DNA from: Trichoplusia ni
Lineage: Eukaryota > Arthropoda > Insecta > Lepidoptera > Noctuidae
Direction: 5' to 3'
NCBI RefSeq assembly: GCF_003590095.1
Contig: NC_039481.1
Coordinates: forward strand, 7,006,001 to 7,070,000
Length of the DNA: 64,000 nt
Part shown: one piece after another, positions 10,625-21,055 of the stretch
How the letters are laid out: each line of letters starts with the position of its first letter
How positions within the stretch are numbered: position 1 is the first letter of the stretch
Program-made: the position numbers and the translations under genes
Notes under the pieces: generated by a model
The model's database searches: none
What the model was told of the DNA's origin: nothing
What the model saw: the letters and a program-made list of their open reading frames with translations, nothing else

Positions 10625-12760
10625 ATGTCTTTTTTCAAGAATGTCGCCTCGGGGTTCACAGTCCGCAGCCGCGATTCATTGCTCAAAGAGGCGCTGATAA
10701 ACAATTTGTCAGAAAGTGTTAAGGACATCCAGTACAGCAACCAGTTTGAAGAAAACTTTCACAGCGTTCTAGGTTCAACTGACTCTACTAATACATTGTG
10801 TATGGCCCTAGAGGCAGTATTCCTACATGGTTTGAAGGACACTTTCTTGAGAAAGGCAAAAAATGTTCTCACAGGCGATTCTGATCAAGTGCCACAACCT
10901 AATTTTTGGCCACTTGTACTTGTATTGTCCCACAGAGAAAACATTGACCAGATATCATCTCTGCCTCAGATAAATACTGAAATTGGTCAGTGTAGAGCCT
11001 GGCTCCGAATAGCTTTGAATGAATGCTTGTTGTCCTCTTACATGTCAACTTTGTTAAAAAATATATCAGCTGTAAAACCTTTTTACAATAAAACTGCATT
11101 TGTATGTGACCCAGAAATTTTAGAAGTGGGTCAAAAACTTATAGAAGGTCTGGAGACATGTATTCAGTTTAACTTGCCTATAAACTCTAGTTTGTTGAAC
11201 TACTGGCCAGAGCAAGTGTTGATGCTGGCTGGTGTATGGGTGCCTAAAGTTAGGCAAGCACCAATCAGTGCTGCTTTGGATGTGGCTAGCACCATCACTG
11301 ATGAGGAAGTAAAACCCAAGTTAGCTTCTACACCCACACACACCTCCAGTATCACAGGACTGGGTCGGTTGCTGGCATTAGATGAAGATCAAGCATTGGA
11401 CTTTATTTTATCAAAAGATTTAAAAGATATTACCAGCCAATGCTTAGAGCCAGAGATAGCAGAAAAATCACTACCTGAACCAGTTAAGACAGAAACTGTA
11501 CCTGAAGATCAAGACAATGAGCTAACTGCATTAGATATTGAAAAGCCATCTACAAGTCAACAACTGAAGGATATGGCCTCTCTCTCACCCTCATCTATAA
11601 ACTCTGAAGATTTTGTTGCTCCCACAGAGGTATTAGTCACTGGCAACTCACTGTGTGGAAAAGGGTGGTCAACTGACAACAATGATGAAATGAATGCATC
11701 AATAACTTCAAACTCATCTCATGGCAGTAGTATGATAAAAACACCAGAATTAAAAAGTCTGTCTTCATTGGTTGATAACTCTAATAATTTTGGTGAAACA
11801 TACAACAATACTCCTAACCTGAGAGATATTATGAAGGACATTCATAAAGAGCTGAAGCTGAACTCTGAAGATAATGATGTTGGTGATTTAAAAGTGGAAC
11901 CAGTCTCACCTGAAGACCCAATGCTGCAAGTCTTAGATTTTGAAGTAGTTCCCAACTCTATGACTACATCCTTTACAGTTCAAGAAGTACAAAACATGAT
12001 ATCACAGTTGGGAACTCTGTCAAGAGAACAGGGGCTCGACCATCAGAACTATCAGTGTAAGGGCTGCCAAGACCTGTTAGGTAGCACCATATCTAAGGCA
12101 AAGGTGTGTGCCTATACTGGAGAGTACTACTGCTCAAATTGCATGGACCCTAATGTGTTCATTATCCCAGCTAGAGTTATACACAACTGGGATTTTAAAA
12201 GATACCCTGTATCTAAGAAATCTGCTCTTTTTCTGTTGGAATTCCAACATCATCCTTGGATAGACATGAAGAAGCTGAATCCCAAAATATATAATGGTGT
12301 GTCAGACATGGCTCAGTTACAGGAATTAAGAATACAGCTGAACTTCTTGAGGGCCTACATATTCACATGTAGGGAACCTGTCATTGAGGAGTTGCAGAAG
12401 CGTGTGTGGCCACGAGAATACTTATATGATCATGTTCACTTGTACACCATATCTGACTTGGCCCAGATACCCAATGGCTCCCTAGCCCTGCAGCTAGAGA
12501 AAGTCGTTAATTTTGCAAAGACCCATGTACTGGAATGTTGGTTGTGTAGTCAAAAGGGATTCATTTGTGAAGTATGTCGCAATCCAAAAATATTGTATCC
12601 ATTTGAGACCAGCACAACTTACCGCTGTGATGAATGTTCGAGCGTGTTTCACGCAAAATGCTTGAATTCCAGCATTCCTTGTCCGAAATGTAAGAGAAAG
12701 CAAAATCGTACAAATGAGGCATCTTTAATTGAAGCTGTACATTCACATTTTGTCAAATAG
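10625..12760 (+). CDS. RUN and Rubicon-homology domain protein, PLEKHM1-like, single exon
   Basis: An uninterrupted 711-codon frame. Residues about 15-200 form a RUN domain matching PLEKHM1 (TLCMALEAVFLHGLKD, PNFWPLVLVLSH, CRAWLRIALNECLLSSY, LLNYWPEQVLMLAG). Residues about 478-700 form the cysteine-rich Rubicon-homology zinc domain (CKGC, CAYTGEYYCSNC, IIPARVIHNWDFKRYPVS, CWLCSQKGFICEVC, YRCDECSSVFHAKC, CPKC). PLEKHM1 and Rubicon act as Rab7 effectors on late endosomes, lysosomes and autophagosomes; the IPAR-HNWD form is nearer to PLEKHM1/DEF8 than to Rubicon. Between the domains lies an acidic Ser/Thr-rich linker with no recognisable PH domain, unlike vertebrate PLEKHM1. LDFEVV around F439 could be an Atg8-binding LIR. 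The ATG is the first in frame, just after a 5' leader. Lack of introns is notable beside its heavily split neighbours. Confidence 0.9.
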   Translation: MSFFKNVASGFTVRSRDSLLKEALINNLSESVKDIQYSNQFEENFHSVLGSTDSTNTLCMALEAVFLHGLKDTFLRKAKNVLTGDSDQVPQPNFWPLVLVLSHRENIDQISSLPQINTEIGQCRAWLRIALNECLLSSYMSTLLKNISAVKPFYNKTAFVCDPEILEVGQKLIEGLETCIQFNLPINSSLLNYWPEQVLMLAGVWVPKVRQAPISAALDVASTITDEEVKPKLASTPTHTSSITGLGRLLALDEDQALDFILSKDLKDITSQCLEPEIAEKSLPEPVKTETVPEDQDNELTALDIEKPSTSQQLKDMASLSPSSINSEDFVAPTEVLVTGNSLCGKGWSTDNNDEMNASITSNSSHGSSMIKTPELKSLSSLVDNSNNFGETYNNTPNLRDIMKDIHKELKLNSEDNDVGDLKVEPVSPEDPMLQVLDFEVVPNSMTTSFTVQEVQNMISQLGTLSREQGLDHQNYQCKGCQDLLGSTISKAKVCAYTGEYYCSNCMDPNVFIIPARVIHNWDFKRYPVSKKSALFLLEFQHHPWIDMKKLNPKIYNGVSDMAQLQELRIQLNFLRAYIFTCREPVIEELQKRVWPREYLYDHVHLYTISDLAQIPNGSLALQLEKVVNFAKTHVLECWLCSQKGFICEVCRNPKILYPFETSTTYRCDECSSVFHAKCLNSSIPCPKCKRKQNRTNEASLIEAVHSHFVK

Positions 12761-14407
12761 AAGCAGAATTAATAAGTAAACATCTCACTGGGGTTCAGTA
12801 CAATAGTGTTGCATTTTATAATTTCTAATAAATATTTGATCAGTTACAAAAAGATTGATCAACTAAACATTACTATTGATGTTCGTTCTAATCTGTTTGC
12901 TTTAAAATGTACAAATGGGTTTTAATTGATTAACTTAAGTACTATAGAAGTACATGCCTATATTATAACCAAATATAATTTTAAGATATAATAAAATATA
13001 AATATGTAACTATGTAATATATTCAGAATTGTTTTATGAATAGATAAATGTATTTACAAATATATTTCTAACTAATATAATTTCAAACTTTTGGCTTCTG
13101 TGTTAACTAATGTGATAATGATATACATATAAATATTTATCTAGATGGGACCTACTTGTAAGTTGCATATTTGTAGATTGTATTTTTATAAATTAAAGCA
13201 ACTATTGTTTTATATTATGTTATTGTTTTAGATATATCTATGTAGTTTAGGGCTCCCTTACTGTAACGTTTTTGCAGGGTAGGCGTAGCGTTTTGCCAAT
13301 AAACAATTTGCGTTTTGGTGGCACAGACGATCATTAGACGTCTACGCTGAAAAAATGTCAGTAGTAAGGGGACTTAGGGTTGCAGATTCATTAGTTCAGT
13401 AAGCAACAAAAGTCCGTAAACACTGCTGTAATTAAAAAGAGTCAGAATAGAATCTGTTATAATAAAAAGTTACTGAAGCCGCCAATACTGTAGAGCTCGC
13501 TGAACAATTGCGACAGTTCATAGATATGACATTGTTTATCGACTTTTTTTGCTGACTGTACCATTCGGAGCTTGTGTGTCAATCATGGAAACAGCTTGGT
13601 TTAAGCATTCTATAAAAATCTAGGCTAACCTGAGTAATTCTTCATGTGTGAGATATTTATGACACCAGTTTCAATAGAACTAATGATATAAGATATTGTA
13701 AAACTGAGGAATAAAATAAATATAACTGTTACATAGGAGGTATGTAATATCAGATAATATTTTTGCAATAGATTTAGATGTCCATAGTTTCTTATGATTG
13801 TAATTTTTGCTGCTAATATAGGATTAATACATTTTAAAATTGACTGGGTTTTCGCGGTGTAATTTATAAAAGTGATGCCTGCTGCCATTCTTGGTGACAT
13901 CTTTATTTTTATAAGTTCTTATTCTTTGTAACTGTCATAATATTAATTAATTATTATCATATCATTATTATGATGGACAATAGCGCTCAGCTGGAGTCTT
14001 CGTCATTAAAGTAAACTGCGAATTACATCTGTGTATTATTTCCAAGACACATCTTTTCGAAACCATAATGATCGGTGTTTCTTTCGAATATTTTAAAATT
14101 ACAATCGTTCTGAATTTAAACAACTGTGCAAACTACTCTTGTTTAAAGAGTACCTACACTGTGCTCAATAATAATTGCGACAATAAATTCGTGTAAACAA
14201 TATCTAACCTCATAATTTTTATGTTTAAAATCTTATGGATATCTTAGTTATAGAAATTGACATATTTAATGTACTGATTGTTATATATGGTTTTTTTATT
14301 AAATCCTGTGAGTTTGGAAGACGGCCGAACATACGTAAAATAATACAAGATAAATGCGCTTAAACATATAATTTATTTACATTATATACAGTTCATGTTA
14401 CACTTAT
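12761..14407. other. Convergent 3' flanks of the PLEKHM1-like and TWINKLE genes
   Basis: AT-rich and noncoding. A + strand AATAAA-type signal sits near 12828, about 70 bases after the PLEKHM1-like stop. On the minus strand AATAAA (plus-strand TTTATT, 14372-14377) lies about 30 bases past the TWINKLE stop. A MITE-like element is at 13248-13380. Confidence 0.6.
13248..13380. mobile_element. MITE-like nonautonomous DNA element
   Basis: Starts around AGGGCTCCCTTACTGTAACG and ends around GTCAGTAGTAAGGGGACTTA, imperfect inverted termini. The inside reads GCGTTTTGCCAATAAACA and GCGTTTTGGTGGCACAGACG, which I recall as a dispersed nonautonomous lepidopteran element. About 130 bases, noncoding. Confidence 0.45.
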
Positions 14408-17400
14408 TTATCTATTTAATTTTAAAACGTCACTTAAATAACTACTTTGTGTGTCTTTGTGACTAGAATTTTGTGATTTCCTTGAGAAGTCATTCCTTGG
14501 TTTGTTGAGTTCGAAGTCTTCTATATAATTAGGGTCCTCTACTGAAAATTCTTGGAAGCACTTATTTAACAGCTTGTCGGGTTCATCCTGCTTAGTTTTC
14601 GTCTTTTTCTTTGCTTGGTAGCTGAGCGCGTCCTTATCAAAGTCTAAGGGGACGATGCCGAGTTCACCGCTGTACCTATTTTTGGCAACTTGTAAATACT
14701 TTTTACCGCGGACTGCAGTCAACCGCTTGTCCTAAAAAGGTAGGATAATTTCGTATTTTTATAAAAAAATATATGTAGCAATAAAATGCCAATAACGGTT
14801 GACTAACATACCTGAATTATGAGAACATTGTCCGCTTCCTGCGAAGCTTTCGCGCTGCCAAATATAGAACTTGTTGATAAGTCTTCTGATTCGCGCTCCT
14901 GTAATTAGTACAAGGTTTTAAAGTTACTTTATTTTTAGATTAAACAAGGAAAAATACCTACTTTCATATATAGATAAAATTGGTTTGATTGAGCCGATAA
15001 AATAATGTGTTTTCGTCGATTAATATCGATGCAAAACTTTTCAATCTACAGGAATAATGAAACTTCTCTCGTTAATCTTGAAACTACGTCATACAATCAG
15101 TGTGGAAAATTGGTTAAGCTAGTTCAGCGTAAAATAATGGAGAACTTGATTATAGATAACCTTTTTGAATTATGAGCACGTGACTGACCTTCCTGGGATG
15201 CATGACGAGTGTAACGTGACAATGCCTGGCCGTGGCGAAGGTGCGGAAGGCGGCGATGACGGCGTCCTGCCGCTGGTAGCGGTCGCCGTCGCGCTCCTCG
15301 CCCAGCCCCAACATGAACTGCACGTTGTCCACCACCACGTGCGCGATGTCGTGCATGTAGCGCGCGTGCTCTACCGCCTGCCACGCAATATTACATACAA
15401 ATAACTTAGATGACCGCGTTCTTTAGTTTTTTTTATCCAAATGTAAGGGACATTTGGATAAAAAAAAAACTTAGATGGTATTACATAACGTCTTGGGACA
15501 GTTGTAACAGCCTCGAAACGTTTTATATAGATTAATTAGTTATGTGTGTTTACTATAACTGTATACTTTGTTCTTTTGGAAACGAATGTAACACCAACAG
15601 ACAGAATAACTGAAAAGTTAATTGATGATAAAAGCATGCTTTTTTGTACAAGATCCACCTATAATCTTCCTGCCGTTGGTTAAAGGCCTAATCCAAATCT
15701 CAGATCGAGAGAAGGATTGGTGACCAAGGTTCGTATTTTTTTCACTTTCCATGGCTGTTTAAACGAAGTAGCCTGAAGTGTTTCTTTATAAAGCATTAGT
15801 ATGTACTATGTACCTCCATCACAACTTTGATGGGCTGCTGTCCATGAAATGCTAAGTAGTAAATGGGTAACTTCTGAAAGTCGTCGGCGAACTTGTGGAA
15901 GTCTTGCAGGTTCTGCTCCAGCGGCACGCCGGCAAACTGCTGCAGCATCGTGCGTGCCAGTCGTGAGTTACGGATCTCAAAACTGCCCCATAGTGTATTT
16001 ATCTGGATAATACAAAAATGTTATAAGAAAAAGATGGTAAATATGTAAAGATAGGATAGATTGCCTTAAGCTATTTAGAAATAGTGAAAGTAGTAAGAAA
16101 GTGTGAAAGAAGTTCTGGATCATATTTATGTCTAGAGAATTTAACAAACCCCTTGCTGAGCTAGATCTAAGGACATTTCTGCGCAGAGCGTGGTCTTCCC
16201 GCAGCCGGTGGGCCCGGTCAGCACGGTCAGCTCGCCGCGACGGTGCCCGCCCAACAGACGCGTCAGCGCGGGAAACCGACGCCATTTTAAACCTCGAACC
16301 TGGAAACATTGAATGATTAATTAAACTATAGCTAACCAAATTTTAGATCAGACATAATTGTGTTCTTATTAAGAACAACTATAGACAGTAAAGAATAATA
16401 AAGGTATGAACATTTTTCATTTAGAACTTATAAAGTAGCTTTAAGATTAAACATCTCGGCAGTTATATTTTACTTTTTGTCGATCACCGTGAGACGAGAA
16501 AGTGTCATAAGGCCTAAAATACACTCAGAAAAAAGTTACACAGAAGGCGTAAGAGATAGATTAAAAATTTAAGATTAAACAGCAGTGCCGTATTATCCAT
16601 AAGGCACTTTAGGCCAGTGCCTAGGGGCCCACTATGACCAGGGGCCCACCACTATGACTATGCATCTAAACAAAAGCTCGATAAATTTTCACTGAATGAA
16701 AATAACTTGAACCAAGGGGCCCCCCACTCCTTTGTTGCCTCGAGGCCTAGGGGCCCCTGGGCCCCTAGATCCAGCCCTGTTAAACAGTTCTCATACCTTG
16801 TCCACATTCGTAACTTCAAAGTAGACATCGTCTCTTAGCGCAGCGAAAGTTGTGATAGAGCGGTGCGCTGCCGGCTTGGCCTCTGCGACAAGGGTCTTTA
16901 GCGAGAGGTTAGCAGCCGCCGCCTCGGAGGCGCTCACCAGCCCATCCGTAGGTCTAAGATCGGGAAATGAAGTCTTGAAGTGCAAGCAATATAAACGTGG
17001 TAAATTACTTCTGCATTCTACTAAGGAGTGTTGAAACCAGCAGAGGCAATTTTTCTGACAATCGAAAATAGGCTTTAAGTCATTGTCTTCACACATTCAT
17101 ATTATAGTTTGACCAAGACGAAAAATACTTTTATATTTACAGAAAAAATGCCACATACTTACCTAACAAACCGACATCTTTCTTCTCCGAGTTTCTCTGC
17201 GACAGCGCGCATGTTATCCCAGTCGCCCCACAGACATAGCTTCTGATAGCTCTCGAGGGCTGGTAGAACTATTGGCGGCAAACTGCAGTTACTCAGCCAT
17301 ATTAGAGTACCTTAAATCGCTGATCAGTTTAATTCGTGTGACACAAATTGCATGTTCAATAAGAGAGTTAAAAAATCAAAGTGTAAAAGCAGCTGTCTTT

Positions 17401-18692
17401 TGAGTTATTTTAATAAGAAAGAACAAATAATTTTGTAAGCAGTTATTTCCAAATATTTACCAGGTATTTTTTGTGCTGCTAAATGTAATACATCTTGGAT
17501 GGTTGGCACAAGAACTGCTTGATCAGTACGGCTAACCTTCGGAGCTCTACAAGAGAACAATCCTGCAGTATGAAGGCCATGGCTTTCAACCTCATCTTCT
17601 CTGCCTGCTTGTAGCTTACGATAGCCTACTACTTTATCTAGAGAGTTTTTTAAAGGGAAATATAATACTGTGTGGTCAGTAGATACTCTTACATCTGATA
17701 ATAACTTATTGGCTTCGGTATTAAACTGCAAATAAAAAACAAATATTATTTTTAATTTTAGGCTTCTACTGGGCACAGGAAACTGCCTTGTTGTAAATAG
17801 GGTCTTTTTATTTCATTTCAAACCAGGCTTGGACCATCCAGACGGGAACTGAATACACAGAGAAACCTATACCCAGTAATAAGAATCTAAGGAGTCGGTA
17901 ATAAATGGGAAAAATAATTTAGGTACTTACAGGAAATTCAAAGAGCCTTAATAAATCTATTAATTCAGTCTCATTAATCTTAGTCAATTGTATTGTATCA
18001 TTTAATATTGTTTGCCAATCTTTCTGGAAAGTTTCTGACTGCTGTTGGCATTTTTCTATGAAGTCCTTTACAGGTGTTTCAACTTTAGCTTTCTTCACTA
18101 GCCTTTCCAAAACATTCCAGTCTCCATGGACATTGCATTTAGGACATAAAAAGTAGCCTGAAAATAGATGAGATAATGTATAATTGTGTGATATGACTAG
18201 CCATGATGTGAAAACAGGACCAATAGAGAATCTATGTGGTTCAAAAGGATTGAGTAATATGGTGTAATTACTGAAGGACTCACATTTACCAAGACAGTTA
18301 TAATCTGAGTATAAAATCAAAAGTTGCTACACTAAAATTGATAAAAATCAATATGTTTTAGAAAATAACGGAATAGAACAAATTGGAATCAAAACATTTA
18401 TTTTAAGGTTATGTTTACATAGTTACTAACCGGTAGTTTTGTTGACATAGACCTTACTTTCAGCACATTTCTGATCTCCAGAGCATATGGAACACTTTGT
18501 GGTGAGAGCAGTAAACCCGTCTTGTACCGCAAAACCCTTTTGTCGCAATAATTTACGAATATCTGTTGCAGTTATTTTTGGTATGTCATTCAGCCCTAAA
18601 TTGTGTATTTTCCTGTTGACACACTCGCAAGTATATATGCTATTAAGTGTTTTTAAAGTCTTTTGCCTAGATATTCTTATAAAGTGTAACAT
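14408..18692 (-). CDS. TWNK: TWINKLE, mitochondrial replicative DNA helicase
   Basis: Ten minus-strand exons (18692-18431, 18157-17931, 17725-17461, 17310-17163, 16953-16797, 16299-16150, 16002-15814, 15377-15189, 14898-14812, 14731-14408) give 665 codons, near the human 684. It is the hexameric 5'-3' helicase of the mtDNA replisome. The basic N-terminus fits a mitochondrial presequence. A primase-like N-terminal region carries C67-x2-C70 and C92-x2-C95, the pattern reported to hold an iron-sulfur cluster in the Drosophila protein. The helicase core shows Walker A GPTGCGKTT (382-390), LWGSFEI, the FHGQQ motif, Walker B region VVVDNVQFM, CHVTLVMHPRK, FGSAKASQEADNVLIIQ and a KNRYSGELG tail matching the family. 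The C-terminus after about residue 590 is Lys/Asp/Ser-rich and variable. It is transcribed toward the PLEKHM1-like gene. Confidence 0.97.
15425..15471. repeat. Long hairpin in a TWINKLE intron
   Basis: Arms AGTTTTTTTTATCCAAATGT (15425-15444) and its near-perfect complement at 15450-15471, with a five-base loop AAGGG. Ten-base direct repeats AACTTAGATG flank it (about 15401 and 15468). May be a small insertion or replication-slippage product. Confidence 0.7.
16583..16779 (+). repeat. GGGGCCC-rich dispersed repeat, copy A
   Basis: About 197 bases in the TWINKLE intron between exons 5 and 6, running from AGTGCCGTATTATCCATAAG to GGGCCCCTAGATCCAGCCCT, with several GGGGCCC blocks. An inverted copy lies at 62311-62495. 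Noncoding; family not named. Confidence 0.8.
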
Positions 18693-21055
18693 TTTTATAA
18701 AATTCTAATATAATTTACGTCTTGCGCATTATCAAAACATTCAAAACATAACCAAATTCATCTGACATTGACAACCATTACATAGTGCTGCCAGGATCAG
18801 AAAAGTAAATATAAAAATTAAGTACTTACCGGAGTTCACGGTAGTTTACTGGAAATGTGACTATTTGGAAAGAATAGGGGATTTTTTTAGGTTTAAGGCA
18901 TCTCCGTAACTTTTACAGAAGTGGACAGTAATTTTGTTTTATACTCTCCAGTCTCTTAATACTTGTAAGAGACCAAACCAGGGTACCTAACCAAACGAGT
19001 CCTTAACTTCTCCCTTCCAGAATACTAAATTCTTCTACTAGAAGGGTTCCAGCGCACTCGCACTTTTATATTTACATTAAACAGAATAAAAATTTCAGTA
19101 CTAAAGAAGTCATACGAAAATCAGAAAACAATAGCTACATTCAGACTATCCTAATTCATTTCATACACACAAAAACATACTCTCACATACACAATCATAC
19201 ACACTAAACATGTTCCCATACACAATATCCTCACTAAGAAATATATGTTTCATAATTATTATTTGTTAATTTTGTTATCAAATCATTTTCCTTTAAAAGT
19301 TAATCATTTCAATATTGCGAATAGATTGCAAACCGAAATTTCATTCAAGGTTGGCCTCATTATAAAAATGACTACATTCGATGTGGTCACTAAACTGGCA
19401 GGAAGTAGCAATTTTTAGGAAGAGATTGTTTTTTTTTGTAAAAAAATAAAACAAGGATGATCATCTAAATTGACCTTATTTACGACAAACTATTTACAAA
19501 TTACCTTAAAACTAAACAGTTGTGAGTTTATAAAATTGTACTACATGTAATAAAATAGATATATTCGACATTCCACTTCTAACTCAATTGTAACCGTGTT
19601 AAGATCACGAAATAATAATACAAAACCTCACTTATGATTGTGCTGGACTAAAATAGCCTAAATGATTTACATTAAGAATGAAAAAAGTATTTAATAAGAA
19701 GCAGAACATAAAGTAAAATACTAAAAAATTAAGATCTTCTATAAATAAAAAATAAATACAATTGTAATTTGTCTAGAATTATATAACACCTGATTTGGCT
19801 ACGTACTTAAGGTATGTAATACAGTTCTAACCTTCTATATTTGATATAGTATCAAAACTTATCATCTCACGGTTTTCGTGTTCGTCTATGAAAATAGTTA
19901 CATTTGTTATGCTAGCTAGAGTAATATTTAAGGCTTTAATAAAGACTCGGACATTCAGAGGCACGAGCGCAGTCTGCAAAGTACTCATAGTGTAAAAGTT
20001 GAAAAGAGAAAACCGTTATATTAACTGTTGCGATAGCGTTTGTGTCAAGAGCCCTGTTTTTCTTTATTTTACTCATACTTAACGACTGTATTGCACCAAT
20101 ATTTATGTTTTTGGTGCTACAACGATTCGTCGTCAGATGTTTTACAACAAATTTAAATTCTCTCCTAGTAATAGTAACACTGAAAGATGTAAAGTATTGT
20201 TGCCATTTGAGTAGCATTCTAAGCGAGTCTTCAAGGAAGCCGACAGTTCGAAGGCCTAACAGGTATTATTTAGCCGTATATATATGGCATGGACGGCATA
20301 TGTAATTGGTGTTTTGTTATTCGAGTTACATTACACTGGAGTTTTTTTTTTGTTTCCAACGAAGAGAAGAAAGCACAACAGAAGTATTTTAACCATAAAA
20401 GCATTTACATAAAAAATATTATCAGTTTCTCATAGGATCACGACAAATTCTATTGCGAAATTATTATTGAGTGAAAAAACTTGGTTTAAAGAAACAAATA
20501 AGAAAAAAACAAAGGCAATGAAATAAATGAAACGCGTTCTCTAGTGAATGTAACAGAAACTCTCTCTACTAGCATATAATGTCGTTTATATCCCGAATTT
20601 GGTCCACCATCCTTCATCTTTAATATAATTAATTCGACGTAAATTACATGTACTAAGTCAGTAAGGCGCCATTACAGCTATAATTGATGATCGAAGTACA
20701 GTCAGCATCAAAAAATGTTATAAGAATGAACCTTTAAGTAATATTTTAACACTTTTGTCTATTTGTTGTTGCTTTTAATAGTAACTTTTTTGCCAAGGTA
20801 AAGAAAATGCGTTTTGCAGATATTATTTTGAATCTACTAGCAAATATTTATCTGGTTCCCAAAAACTGAAATGCAACATACCTTTTAAACTTTCGTCTTT
20901 TGGTCACTATTACGCCATAACGCAACAGAGACTGTGATTTAATAATTGAGTGAACCCTTTAAGTTAGTACTTTGGAGTAAGGTGGTTGGTACTATAGCAA
21001 CTTCAAAATGACTAACATTCCAGTATTGGGCCTTCAAGGTTAATTTAGTAAGGCG
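18693..21055 (-). other. TWINKLE 5' flank and MED12 3' UTR
   Basis: Both neighbours are on the minus strand, so this holds the end of the MED12 transcript and the TWINKLE promoter. No coding exon is seen. A minus-strand AATAAA (plus TTTATT, near 20063-20068) is one candidate end of the MED12 message; which signal is used cannot be decided. Confidence 0.5.

Noticed and set aside
15165..15404. Plus-strand frame over TWINKLE exon 8
   Set aside because: Exact antisense of a conserved helicase exon; the sense strand gives the family motifs.
18693..21055. Extra coding gene between TWINKLE and MED12
   Set aside because: Several frames of 60-90 codons on both strands, but Lys/Asn/Phe-rich with no motif or splice support, as expected of AT-rich 3' UTR.
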